From the NCBI GenBank assembly GCA_033296885.1, contig MU863963.1, positions 62,001 through 126,000 of the forward strand: 64,000 nt of DNA, in the 5' to 3' direction. The notes below the pieces were generated by a model. It was not told where the DNA came from and did not search any database. It was given only the letters and a program-made list of their open reading frames with translations. The stretch's first letter is position 1. Each line of letters begins with the position of its first letter. Shown here piece after piece: positions 53,555 through 63,778 of this stretch. The DNA is from Triangularia verruculosa (lineage: Eukaryota; Ascomycota; Sordariomycetes; Sordariales; Podosporaceae). Both the position numbers and the translations under genes were made by a program.

Positions 53555-53841
53555 GGGGGATTTTTTGGATTATGGGAAATTGGGGCATGGGAAATTTGAA
53601 TAGCGAGCATTTTTTTATTTCTGTTTGTTATGTATGTATGTATGACATGAATGGGAGAAACACCAACCACCCTTAAAAGTGTGAACACTTGGGGAGGTTT
53701 GGATTATGAGATGAAAGATTTGATACTGCTTAGGTGCCTGGTCTCTATGTTGTTCACCTATACGGTCGATATTGCGAATATAGCAGTCAACACTTTACCT
53801 TGTAGCTACCCTGATCGAACTACATACCTAAGTGACCTCGC
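53555..53841. other. 3' flank of the beta-glucosidase gene
   Basis: AT-rich 3' flank with a TATG microsatellite near 53630-53646. No gene is seen before repeat copy B. Confidence 0.5.
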
Positions 53842-54093
53842 ACGCCATAGATAAATAATTGGTACTGCAAGCTAAGATCGCACCTTAAGGATAATAGAAA
53901 AGGCCTACTGACTATCTTCTTAAGGCCTATTACTATCTTTTAATGTATTCTCGATATTTCTTAATGCCTGTTAACTATCTTTTAAGGTCTATTAACTATC
54001 TTTTGAGGCCTGTTAACTATCTTTTGAGGCCTATTAACTATCTTTCAATACTGTATTCCCCCTTTGCAGTGCCAGTCTTTTTGTCCAGGACGT
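53842..54093 (+). mobile_element. MITE-like inverted-repeat element, copy B
   Basis: The left end is ACGCCATAGATAAATAATTG followed by GTACTGCAAGC. The right end in reverse complement is ACGTCCTGGACAAAAAGACT followed by GGCACTGCAAAGG. The inside carries tandem 21-base units of the type AGGCCTATTAACTATCTTTT. Compared with copies A and C, the left end has CATAGAT where they have CGTGGAC, all C-to-T or G-to-A changes. It ends 75 bases from the NLR stop codon and lies in the same orientation as copy C. No target-site duplication is evident. Confidence 0.75.
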
Positions 54094-54167
54094 GTAGTAG
54101 TATTGGATTGTCATCGTGTCTTCAAGCCTTGCTGTCATCTATAGCCCTCCCTTCTTCAACTACACTT

Positions 54168-57100
54168 TCAGCTTCCTCCAGTCCCGCTGCCCTTTTCCAG
54201 CCTCTTCCCACCCGACTTCAGAGTTGCATACGCCTCTTTCAGTGCATCCCGCGAGAGTGATAGATACGGGTGGCCTTCGTCATATATCTGCGCCTGGAGC
54301 TTTACAACATTCTCCAGCAGCTCAATAGCCCATGTCACCTGCCCACTAGCCATATACGTAGTTGCAAGCACGTGTTGTGATGTTAGTCGACTAGGGTGAT
54401 CTTCAGCAAGTACCCTCCCTTGTACTTCTACCACGTACTTCAGCAAATCGACCGCTTCCTTCACTTGGCCATTCGAACGGTAAGCTATTGCAAGTACATG
54501 TTGTGATGCGAGTCGATCAGGGTGATCTTCAGCAAGTACCCTCCCTCTTACTTCTACCACATGCTTGAGCAAATCGACCGCTTCCTCTCCTTGGCTATTT
54601 AAGTAGTAAGCTCTTGCAAGTTCATGTTGTGATGCTAGTCGGTCAGGGTGATCTTTAGCAAGTACCCTTTCTCTTACTTCTACCACATACTTAAGCAAAT
54701 CGACCGCTTCCTTTACTTGGCCATTTGAGTGGTAAGCTCTTGCAAGTTCATGTTGTGATGCTAGTCGATCAGGGTGATCTTCAGCAAGTACCCTCCCTTT
54801 TACTTCTACCACATACTTGAGCAAATCGACCGCTTCCTCCACTTGGCCATTTGAGTGGTAAGCTCTTGCAAGTTCATGTTGTGATGCTAGTCGACTAGGG
54901 TGATCTTCAGCAAGTACCCTCCCTCTTACTTCTACCACATACTTGAGCAAATCGACCGCTTCCTCCACTTGGCCATTTGAGTGGTAAGCTCTTGCAAGTT
55001 CATGTTGTGATGCTAGTCGACTAGGGTGATCTTCAGCAAGTACCCTCCCTCTTACTTCTACCACATACTTGAGCAAATCGACCGCTTCCTCCACTTGGCC
55101 ATTTGAGTGGTAAGCTCTTGCAAGTTCATGTTGTGATGCTAGTCGATGAGGGTGATCTTCAGCAAGTACCCTCCCTCTTACTTCTTCCACATGCTTAAGC
55201 AAATCGACCGCTTCCTCCACTTGGCCATTTGAGTGGTAAGCTATTGCAAGTGCATGTTGTGATGCTAGTCGATCAGGGTGATCTTCAGCAAGTACCCTCC
55301 CTTCCACTTCTACCACATGCTCAAGCAAATCGACCGCTTCCTTTACTTGGCCATTCGAGCGGTAAGCTCCTGCAAGTTCATGTTGTGATGCTAGTCGATC
55401 AGGGTGATCTTCAGCAAGTACCCTCCCTTCCACTTCTACCACATGCTTAAGTAAATCAACCGCTTCCTTCACTTGGCCATTCGAGCGGTAAGCTATTGCA
55501 AGTGCATGTTGTGATGCTAGTCGATAAGGGTGACCTTCAGCAAGTACCCTTTCTCTTACTTCTTCCACATGCTTAAGCAAATCGACCGCTTCCTCCACTT
55601 GGCCATTTGAGTGGTAAGCTATTGCAAGTGCATGTTGTGATGCTAGTCGACTAGGGTGATCTTCAGCAAGTACCCTCCCTTTTACTTCTACCACATACTT
55701 GAGCAAATCGACCGCTTCCTTCACTTGGCCATTTGAGTCGTAAGCTATTGCAAGTTCATGTTGTGAAAATAGTCGATCAGGGTGATCTTCAGGATATTGA
55801 CTTGATCGCCATTGATGACACTGCTCCAAGGCCTTGATGGCTTCCTTGATCCGACCGTCTCGCCAGAGGCATAGCCCAACTGATAGGCACAGCCGATATC
55901 TCTCTTCAACATCCTGTCCTTCTGGGTCTTGGAGCATCTTGATTGCATGCGGCATGTACTCTCTCCAAACGAAGCGATTCTCGTGTTCGTAGTCGGGAAA
56001 AACATTGCGAACATGACGAATTGCCTTTTCGGCCTCCTGTGTTGTGTGCCCGCATTGATCAACCCAAACTCGCGTCGCCATGTGCACTAAGCTGTGCATG
56101 TCAAAAACCTTATTCTCCCCTCGGTTGTTGAGGAAAGAATATGCGCATAGGGTGCCGATGGCACGTGTCATCTCCTCTCTTGATTCGCATTGCGGCAGAA
56201 GAGACCGCGGAATGGCCTTGGGTTGAATGCGTGAGATGAAAGCAAGTAAGTCGGCGGCGGCACTTTCAGACCTGCGTATCTGCTCGAATGACACGAGCCA
56301 GGTTGTCGCTACTGCATTCTGCGAGCCTTTATACCGCGTTTTGTCCCGGAACTCTCGGCTCATCAGGCTGACCATATCCTGCTGTGTTCCTCGTAGGAGT
56401 CCAAGGTACTCGACGACAGATATCTGGTTCTCGTTAAGGTACGCCGCTGCCTGTGTGATAGCGAGAGGTAGATACTCGAGCTCACTCAGCAGTTCCTCCA
56501 CATCTGGGCTATTGCGAATGGCATCCTTCCGAATGAGCGACTCCTTTAAGTGGCTGACAGCATCTTGTGGGCTCATCTTGTCTAGCTCCACCACATCGCT
56601 TCCCGCAGCATCAACGGCCACCTTTCTTGAACGTGTTGTAAAGAGAGTCCGACCACATTCGCTCTCTGGGAGATAGTTCGCCAAACTTCCGGATAGCAAG
56701 TTATGATCGTCGGCATTATCTACCACGAGCAACCATTTCCCAGCTACAGGAGAGTTGAGGTAGTCTCGTAGAAGGCGTTTAGGGTTTTCGTCGCCGCTGC
56801 TCTTGCCACTGGCGAGCTTCTTCACAATCTCCGCACATGCCTGTTCGAAGGTTGCTTCGCTCAATGCCGGGACCCAAAAGATAGAGTACTCAGGTTCGTT
56901 ATCCTTCACCCAGTAGGCAAGTCGGAGAGCTACCTGTGTTTTGCCCATACCTCCCAGCCCGACCAGCGCAGTGTTGCGAACCGCATCGTTACGAAGGAGT
57001 TTTTGCCTGAGCGTATCCAACTCAGCTTCTCGTCCAACGAATCGTGGATTGCGAGGCATCGGGATGTAATGGCAGGGTTGTAAGGCGCCAACTGTGGTTT

Positions 57101-58270
57101 TGTCAATGGGACATGCGTATCATTGCGGTATAGGGTAGACTAACTAGCCACCGGAGGGTCAATCTCAGCAATCCCACCGGATGAGAGTCCCGAGTCTTGC
57201 AACATCAATCCATCCCCATTTGGTGCGCCAGCCAGAAGAAACTCCTTGAGGACACCATGTATCTTGCGATATTGAGAGTCGGTGCGGCACTTGCATCTTG
57301 CCATCTGCCGATGATCGGCGTCTATGCTTTCCACCGTCTCAATCGTTTGCGATAGGCCAAGTTTTGACGAGAAGTCGTTAACCACCTGTTCAAGTACGTC
57401 AGTGTTAGGAGCACAGGATATATTAAGATTCGGGTCTTGCCTTTCCATGCAGCCCTTTGATACCTGTTATTCCTTTAGTCTCGTAGAAGGAATGAACCTT
57501 GATTCCACCCTTGTCCAGCAGATTTATGAAGTTCTCTTGGATATTATCCAGCACTTCGCTATCCACCTTGAGTGTGTCGAGAATGCTTTTATTCGAATCT
57601 TGGAGGGCCATCACGGCAAGATTGGCTGCAATCTTTCCCCAGTCGGCGATTCCGGCGCCGCGGTGTGGCGTCCCGAGGAAGATGACCAATCTGCACCGTT
57701 GCCGGCAGGTTTCGGATCGGTGTATGGCGTCCTTGACGATGATGCCGCCAAGGCTGTGGGCGACAAACACGATGGGTTCTTTATTGCGAGCCATAACATC
57801 TCGCTCGATTTCCACCGAAAGATCGCGACCATGCTGCGAGATGCTGTTCTTGTTGCCCGCCTGGAAGAAACCAATCACGTCGGCATTATACCCATATGTC
57901 CATACTCTTGCTTCGGGAAGATCGTCGACGAGGAAGTCGTTGGGCCAAAAAACGTTAGATGAGGTCGACGAGGTGGAGCCTGACCCCGTATTCTGGTCAT
58001 CGGCGCGTTTTGTACGCGATGTCGATCGGAGGGCGGCTCTGAAGCGGTCGAGCTTGCCCGGCGCAGGCGGCTTGATGGGTGTATCTTCCCACGTTTTTCT
58101 AGGATGCCCCCCCAGGCCGTGTACGAAGATGATGCTGGACCGACATAACTTTCGTCAGCTGTGGTCTGTGGTCCGCTATCTGTGGAGACATACTTAGCTC
58201 GGCACGGGCCATATCTTGGTGCCCCCTTGCCTGTGAGTTGCGTGAAGCCAGTGCGATGTATCTCCACCAT
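54168..58270 (-). CDS. fungal NLR: SesB-like hydrolase, NB-ARC, TPR array
   Basis: Predicted exons are 58270-58194, 58134-57441, 57385-57145 and 57091-54168, giving 1311 residues. The second intron is a GC-AG intron. Residues about 1-300 form a SesB-like alpha/beta hydrolase: IIFVHGLGGHPRKTW (oxyanion loop), AHSLGG with nucleophile S153, and IDADH with probable catalytic H282. NB-ARC follows from PRNPRFVGRE at 350: P-loop GLGGMGKT (K388), Walker B LLVVDNADD, RTLFTTRS, LPLA and MHSLVH near 669. The C-terminus (about 758 on) has twelve 42-residue TPR units plus a diverged one. By analogy with known fungal NLRs, the repeats sense a ligand, NB-ARC oligomerises and the hydrolase executes a response such as incompatibility or cell death. 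Ligand and outcome are unknown. All key motifs are intact. Confidence 0.88.
54220..55790 (-). repeat. 126-base tandem repeats encoding the TPR array
   Basis: Twelve consecutive units of 126 bases (42 residues) plus a diverged end unit. Units starting at 54775, 54901 and 55027 differ by only one to three bases, and a 126-base offset gives more than 200 bases of exact identity there. Variable residues cluster at a few positions (for example ERVLAEDHPSRL against GRVLAEDHPDRL). Confidence 0.92.
57386..57440 (-). other. GC-AG intron in the NLR gene
   Basis: The donor is AAG followed by GCAAGA, and the acceptor is GAACAG before GTGGTTAACG, with branch-like CTAACACTGAC. Removing these 55 bases joins KGLHGK to VVNDFSSKLG in frame. 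The nearby GT (57456 region) would bring a stop codon. Confidence 0.72.
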
Positions 58271-58490
58271 CCTTGCGTTCAAAATGGTCACTGTCGCCTG
58301 CTAGGTAGTCTTCGAGGGTGGCCATCTGTCTTTCGTCTATCGCCCATCAGAAGGCTCCGGCGGGGTCAAAAGCCTCACTGCAGTCTCGACGCACGGATCA
58401 CATTACAGCCCAAGGAGGTCGGCACCTAATCAAAATCAGTAACCAATCTTTGCGAGTCTCAGAGCTCAGGCCTCTTTCTTCTTCGCTGGC
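58271..58490. other. NLR promoter/leader
   Basis: Short leader between the NLR start and repeat copy C. An out-of-frame upstream ATG at 58323 opens a frame (MATLEDYLAG) that overlaps the NLR start and could act as an upstream ORF. Confidence 0.4.
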
Positions 58491-58747
58491 ACGCCGTGGA
58501 CAAAATAATTGGTATCTACAAGCTAGAGTCACACCTTTAAGATAGTAGAAAACGCCTTTTAACTATCTTTAAGGCCTTTCAACTATCTTTCAGGGCCTAT
58601 TGACTATCTTTTAAGGCCTTGAAACTGTTTTTCAAGGCCGATCAACTATCTTTCAAAGCCTATCAACTATCCTCCAAGGCCTATCAACTATCTTTCAGTA
58701 CTATACCTATTCCCACTTGGCAGTGCCAGTTTTTCTGTTCAGAGCGT
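58491..58747 (+). mobile_element. MITE-like inverted-repeat element, copy C
   Basis: The left end is ACGCCGTGGACAAAATAATT, continuing GGTATCTACAAGC. The right end in reverse complement is ACGCTCTGAACAGAAAAACT, then GGCACTGCCAAG. About six 21-base units of the type AAGGCCTATCAACTATCTTT fill the inside. Same orientation as copy B, on the other side of the NLR gene. No convincing target-site duplication. Confidence 0.77.
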
Positions 58748-59717
58748 GGCCGGCCGCACTGGCCACTTGCCAGCTACCGCCAGTATCATTTTTCCCCAGA
58801 GAGCGATTCGATAAGGAAGGCACAGAATGTCGTCTGGGGTGTCTTGCTGAGGGAAAACGTGGGCTAGGCCAAGACTGGGGAAAACTGTGGGGTAATTCCA
58901 GGGACCTACAGTCCATTCCCCCCAGAAGGGACTAGACTGGGCGGGCGTGGGGTGAAATCGCTCTCTTTCTCTGACGAGTTTATCCGTGGCCCTTAGCAGA
59001 ACACCATGGGATGAAGACCGATCGGGTCTAACAGGACAAACATGTGAGCGTGACAGATGAGGAGCGGCAATCACCGGCCCGGGCGTGTGTCTCCTTCAGC
59101 GTCCCGCCTGTCGGGCAAGTGGATTACCCCAATCCGGCCTAGCCTTGGCTTCCCTTGGACGGGTTGCGGGATGCGGGGAAGACGCAACCCGCTTGGCGAT
59201 CCTTGTGGTTCCCAGGGTAGCCGCCCTTCTTCAAGCTTTTGTGGAACTCTCGATACTTCGAATGCCGAGGAAGAGGTCTTTGGACAACGGTTATGACTGG
59301 AGATGTTGTTGTAGTGTATGAGGTGGCCCCGGACGGCTGGATGTTTTACCTGTTTTGAGACAGACCTAGCTCTTTTGCATATAAACCATCTCTCGTTGTT
59401 CTCCTTCTCCTCCTCCTTCCTCCCGGCCCCCTTCTTTTTGCTTGCTGGAGGAAAATAGGTGTTTCCCTTGTTCGCTGGTTCCCTGTCGGCCCCTTTCTCC
59501 TTGTTCCCCTCGCTGTCATCATCCTCCGCTGGTGTTGTTGTTTGGTCGTTTTGTCACTCGTGGCTTGGTTTAATCTCCTTGGTCCAACGGCTTTCTGTAT
59601 CTTTGGTTACTCGGTTTCTTGCCCGGTGCTTATCATTGTTTGGTTCCCGTCCGTCTTACTCACCCTTACCGTCATTCTTCACAATCTCAGGTTTCAACGT
59701 TACGAACTTACCTCGCA
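58748..59717. other. intergenic region and leader of the acyl-CoA synthetase gene
   Basis: No convincing gene. From about 59390 the plus strand is rich in C and T, like a fungal 5' leader. Confidence 0.5.
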
Positions 59718-61520
59718 ATGTCTGGCCCTTCGTCACGCCTCAGGAACGTTCTCGGCCACATCTTCCACTCGGGCACCCCTGAATCAGTTCCCCACCACTT
59801 CTCTCACATCTCGCCAACCTACTTCCTCGAGCGCGCCGCTGCCATTGAGCCCAACGCGGAAGCAGTCTACCATGTCACCGCCAACAACAAGATCCTCCGG
59901 CGCTCCTACATGGAGCTTGCTGACCGCGCTCGCGGGTTAGCTTATTACTTCTGCAAGCACGGCTACAAGCGCGTCGGTCTGCTAGCACCCAACACGCCCG
60001 CTTTCCTGGAGAGCATTTTTGGCATTGTGGCTGCTGGGGGTGTGATCGTGCCGGTAAACTACAGGTTGAAGCCGGAGGATATCAGCTACATCTTTGACTT
60101 TGCCGAGGTGGACTGCATCATTGTCGACAAGGAGTATGAGGATCTTCTGAAGCCATTCTCAGAATCTCATCCTAGTGTCAAGATCATCGTTGATTTGGAC
60201 ACCGACGCAACCGAAGGTGTCCTCTGCGGCCCCTTTGACGAAGCAGTTCTTGAGGGCCTCATCCTCGACCGCACCACCGGCTGCAAGGGTTGGTCAGATC
60301 TCATCTCTGCCACCGTCGCCAGCGAAGATGACACCATCGCCATTCCTTTTACCTCAGGCACGACATCCCGGCCCAAGGGTGTGATCTACACCCACCGCGG
60401 AGCTTATCTCGCAACCATGGCCAACATCGTCGAGTCTGGCCTTAACCTCCCCGACGGTAGATGCAAGTACCTCTGGACTTTACCAATGTTCCACGCCGTA
60501 GGCTGGACGTTTCCGTGGGCCATCACCGCCGTCAGAGGGACGCACGTTTGCCTCAGGAAAATCGACTACCCTTTGATCTGGAAACTCTTGAAGGAAGAAG
60601 GGGTAACGCACTTCAACGCCGCGCCAACAGTCAACACCCTTCTCTGCGCGGACAAAAACGCGGCTGTCCTGCCCAAACCCGTCAGAGTCACAGTCGCCGC
60701 CTCCCCTCCAACAGCCCGCCTGTTCGAACAAATGACCGAACTCAACCTCTTCCCCGTCCACGTCTACGGGCTGACAGAAACCTACGGGCCGATTACCAGG
60801 GGCTACACCCTCCCCGAATGGGACCTCCTGCCCAAACACGAAAAGTTCGCCAAGATGGCCAGGCAAGGCCACGGTTACCTGACCTCCCTGGGAGTGCGCG
60901 TGGTGAAAACAGGGGAAGACATTCCCTTTGGGTCAACACCAGTAGACGTAGCCAAAGACGGCAAGGAAATCGGTGAGATTGTGTTCCAAGGGAATATCTG
61001 CTGCAAGGGGTACTACAAAGATGAGGAAGCCACCCGGAAGCTCTTTGAAGGCGGGGTATTACGCTCCGGTGACTTGGCGGTCTGGTGTGAGGATGGGAGT
61101 ATTCTTATTCAGGATAGACAGAAGGATATCATCATTTCAGGTTCGTATCTCCTTTCCCCTTTCCCTCTCTCGCCATATTTTACTAACATTGTGTGTAAAG
61201 GCGGCGAAAATATCTCGTCCGTCGCCCTCGAATCCATGCTCGTCGAGCACCCCGATGTTCTGGAGGCTGGCGTAGTCGCGGTACCGGACTCCCACTGGGG
61301 GGAGAGGCCGAAGGCGTATTTGACGGTGAAGGAAGGGAAGACGATTGAGGGGCAGGAATTTATTGACTGGGCGAAGCATCGGAGTAGTATTAGCAAGTTT
61401 ATGGTGCCGAGGGAGGTGGAGATTGTGAGGGAGCTGCCGAAGACGAGTACGGGGAAGATTAAGAAGAATGTGTTGAGGGAGTGGGCTAAGAAGGGGACGC
61501 CGGAGGATGTTAAGTTGTGA
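59718..61520 (+). CDS. acyl-CoA synthetase-like AMP-forming ligase
   Basis: Predicted exons are 59718-61140 and 61201-61520. The 60-base intron is a multiple of three, so the frame reads through it; splicing restores IISGGENISSVALE and gives 580 residues. The ATG at 59718 (MSGPSSRLRNVLG) is preferred, since upstream frame contains no ATG. Adenylate-forming motifs are present: FTSGTTSRPKGVIYTH (P-loop), VYGLTETYGP, SGDLAVW, the hinge region RQKDIIISGGEN and the catalytic lysine in PKTSTGKIKK. The best fit is a medium-chain or aromatic acyl-CoA ligase of the acyl-activating enzyme group; the substrate is not predictable. The C-terminus is VKL, close to but not the canonical peroxisomal SKL type. 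Neighbours give no pathway hint. Confidence 0.87.
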   Translation: MSGPSSRLRNVLGHIFHSGTPESVPHHFSHISPTYFLERAAAIEPNAEAVYHVTANNKILRRSYMELADRARGLAYYFCKHGYKRVGLLAPNTPAFLESIFGIVAAGGVIVPVNYRLKPEDISYIFDFAEVDCIIVDKEYEDLLKPFSESHPSVKIIVDLDTDATEGVLCGPFDEAVLEGLILDRTTGCKGWSDLISATVASEDDTIAIPFTSGTTSRPKGVIYTHRGAYLATMANIVESGLNLPDGRCKYLWTLPMFHAVGWTFPWAITAVRGTHVCLRKIDYPLIWKLLKEEGVTHFNAAPTVNTLLCADKNAAVLPKPVRVTVAASPPTARLFEQMTELNLFPVHVYGLTETYGPITRGYTLPEWDLLPKHEKFAKMARQGHGYLTSLGVRVVKTGEDIPFGSTPVDVAKDGKEIGEIVFQGNICCKGYYKDEEATRKLFEGGVLRSGDLAVWCEDGSILIQDRQKDIIISGSYLLSPFPLSPYFTNIVCKGGENISSVALESMLVEHPDVLEAGVVAVPDSHWGERPKAYLTVKEGKTIEGQEFIDWAKHRSSISKFMVPREVEIVRELPKTSTGKIKKNVLREWAKKGTPEDVKL

Positions 61521-62749
61521 GGATGGGAAGGAGGGGGTTTGTTTATGAGGAAAGGTGAAGGTGTAAGGGTAGGAAGGGTAGCGGTTTATTTGGGTGAGGG
61601 CAAGTAATTTGGGGAATGGGGGAGTGTTTAGAGGGACAATCTATATAGAAAGCGAGCAAGCGTGTTTTGGGATGTTTATATAAGAAAGTTGAATAATTTT
61701 AAGACGTTATCCGTGTCATTTGCCTTGATACCTTATATCATGCTACCTCGTATTGCAATAGGTCTTGGTATTGTCTTGCGAACCCTTTCTGATACCGTGT
61801 AGAATGTCCGTTTTCTTTTTCATAAGTTGAGTAATATCTCCCATTAACAGCTCCCAGTTCTAATATCGGTCAAGTACTAAGAAACAACTACAAACAGTGA
61901 ATTTAGCCAAGCCGACCATCCTCCATAGCCTGCCGGCCTTCTCAGCGGCAGCCACGCGAGCAGACGCGCCCGACAGATGCAGGCCATCTATCTCTTTTGA
62001 CAGACGTGCCACCACCTGTAGGCTGGATGGAAGTAGAATTTTCCCACTGGGAAAAAAAGGGCCTTGTTTACATCACGAGACACAGAGAAGCGATATCCCG
62101 ACGCCCGTTTCACCGCTTCCGGGAGATTAGAGGGAAGGAGAGAGGGGAGGCAGCTAGCGGGGGCGACGGATGTGCGAAAAAAAAAAAGAGGGCGAGTGGA
62201 TGATGAGAGGACGGGAGTGAAATGGCTGAGCTCGATTCTGATCGTGGGGGAGGGGGAGGGGGGCGCGCCGTGTTTTTTGGGCGATGTGATGCTGATGGTG
62301 CATGTGACGGGAGGAGGGTGGTGGGTTTTGGGAGAGGTGGGGGGGGAGGGAGGGTAGTTGGGTAGGCGTTACTCCGTACTTCTTCGCTAATTTAAGTTAG
62401 ACTTTTTAAAGTATCGAGATGGGGCTGTTCAGAGAGTCAAAACAATATTGAAAGCTCTAATACTTTTAAGACTGTCTGAAGTCTGGTGCAAGATGTCCCA
62501 AATTTCAGTTGAGAAACAAGGCTCCCAAAACTCAGACATCCAACAGGTCATATGTATAAAGATGCCGTCCACCCAATGTCTAGCTCTGAGATTTCTCACG
62601 GCTCTAGAAATCGACACGAAAGATATTTTAAACCAACATCCTCCAAGCTTCAAACTCTACACCCCTCGCCCCTGTTCCACCCAAATCCGACGTCTTCATA
62701 TAACATAAGTAATCCCTGATCACAAAGCACGAAGAAGCAACGTCCAAGC
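61521..62749. other. intergenic region
   Basis: The ligase 3' flank, a G-rich tract (62240-62355) and AT-rich sequence (62390-62470). No gene is recognised. Confidence 0.5.
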
Positions 62750-63365
62750 ATGGCACCCGATAACGTCTTCGACGCCTTTTACACCCCCGTCACACCCCTC
62801 GATAAAGCGTCATCGCGACCAGAGAATACCTCGACTTCAGCAAGTATTAAGGGCGGCAACCAAATAGCCTGTGCTAGGGTATCCTTCCTCTGCCTCCGCG
62901 CGCGCTCACGCCTCGCCCCTGCCTCCCCTTCCACACAACCAAAATGCCATGGCTTTCTCAAAGCCGGACCTTATTTCAGCCCCGCTCGCTCACGCGTATC
63001 CGAGGATTCATCAACCTCGGCAAGCAAGGCTGGCAATCAGACAGCCTATGCCAGGGCACCAATTGGTTGGATTGAGGTCCCGAAAAACGAATATGTCGAT
63101 CGAGCCGAGAAATATCTCGGTCAGCACCAAGATATTCTGAAGAAGACACCGTTCCAGGGCAACAACCCGCTCGCACGGCTTCATAGTGAAGCCGATGTTG
63201 TGGCTTGGTTCGAAGGCCGCCGTCCCGTTTGTCGGGTACCGGTACCGGGCGGTGGATGATGAGAACGGCGAGCCCGAGGGGGAGGAGGTGCGAAGGTGGG
63301 AGAGAGAGAAAACCACAATATTCGTGGGACGTCTGGTTTGAGGGTTTCGCCGTGCTGTACCTAGT
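62750..63365 (+). pseudogene. possible gene or decayed remnant with frameshift
   Basis: An ATG at 62750 opens a frame that reads like protein near its end (WIEVPKNEYVDRAEKYLGQH; FQGNNPLARLHSEADVVAWF) but stops at 63259. A neighbouring frame beginning at about 63214 continues protein-like (AAVPFVGYRYRAVDDENGEP, then EGEEVRRWERE) to a stop near 63343. A one-base change or an unrecognised intron near 63210-63215 would connect them. The first part holds an imperfect internal duplication (TSTSASIKGGNQIACAR and SSTSASKAGNQTAYAR). I do not recognise the family, and it may never have been a complete gene here. Confidence 0.35.
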
Positions 63366-63778
63366 TCGCTTGGAGATTTCTTGTAGGTTTCTTGGATGGG
63401 GTGGGTTGGGAGGAAGGTGCGGAAGAACACTGTCAAAATGGGGTTTACCTGGGATCTGAACTAAAGTTTTGTGTTTTGAGACGAGATCCCAAGTCGTTAG
63501 CGTCGAGGTTTTGGTATTTACCTACCCCCTATTGTTGCCATGCCAACACCCCGTTACCCCCTATTTTCTGACAATTACTTCAACTGATTACTCAGTTATA
63601 GAGATATTGAGTGGGACAGGATGGTGCGAGGCTTGCCACAATGTAGTGAAAAATGCCGTGGTTACGTCTCTCTTCATTTCACGAGAGCTATCTGTTTTGT
63701 GTGGCCCAAGTAAACAATAGATGAGAAGAAAAGAAAAACAAAAGAACATATTCAAATTCCACGCTTGCTAGCTGTTTC
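63366..63778. other. intergenic region
   Basis: Nothing beyond short frames is seen between the possible remnant and the gene entering from the right edge. Confidence 0.45.
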
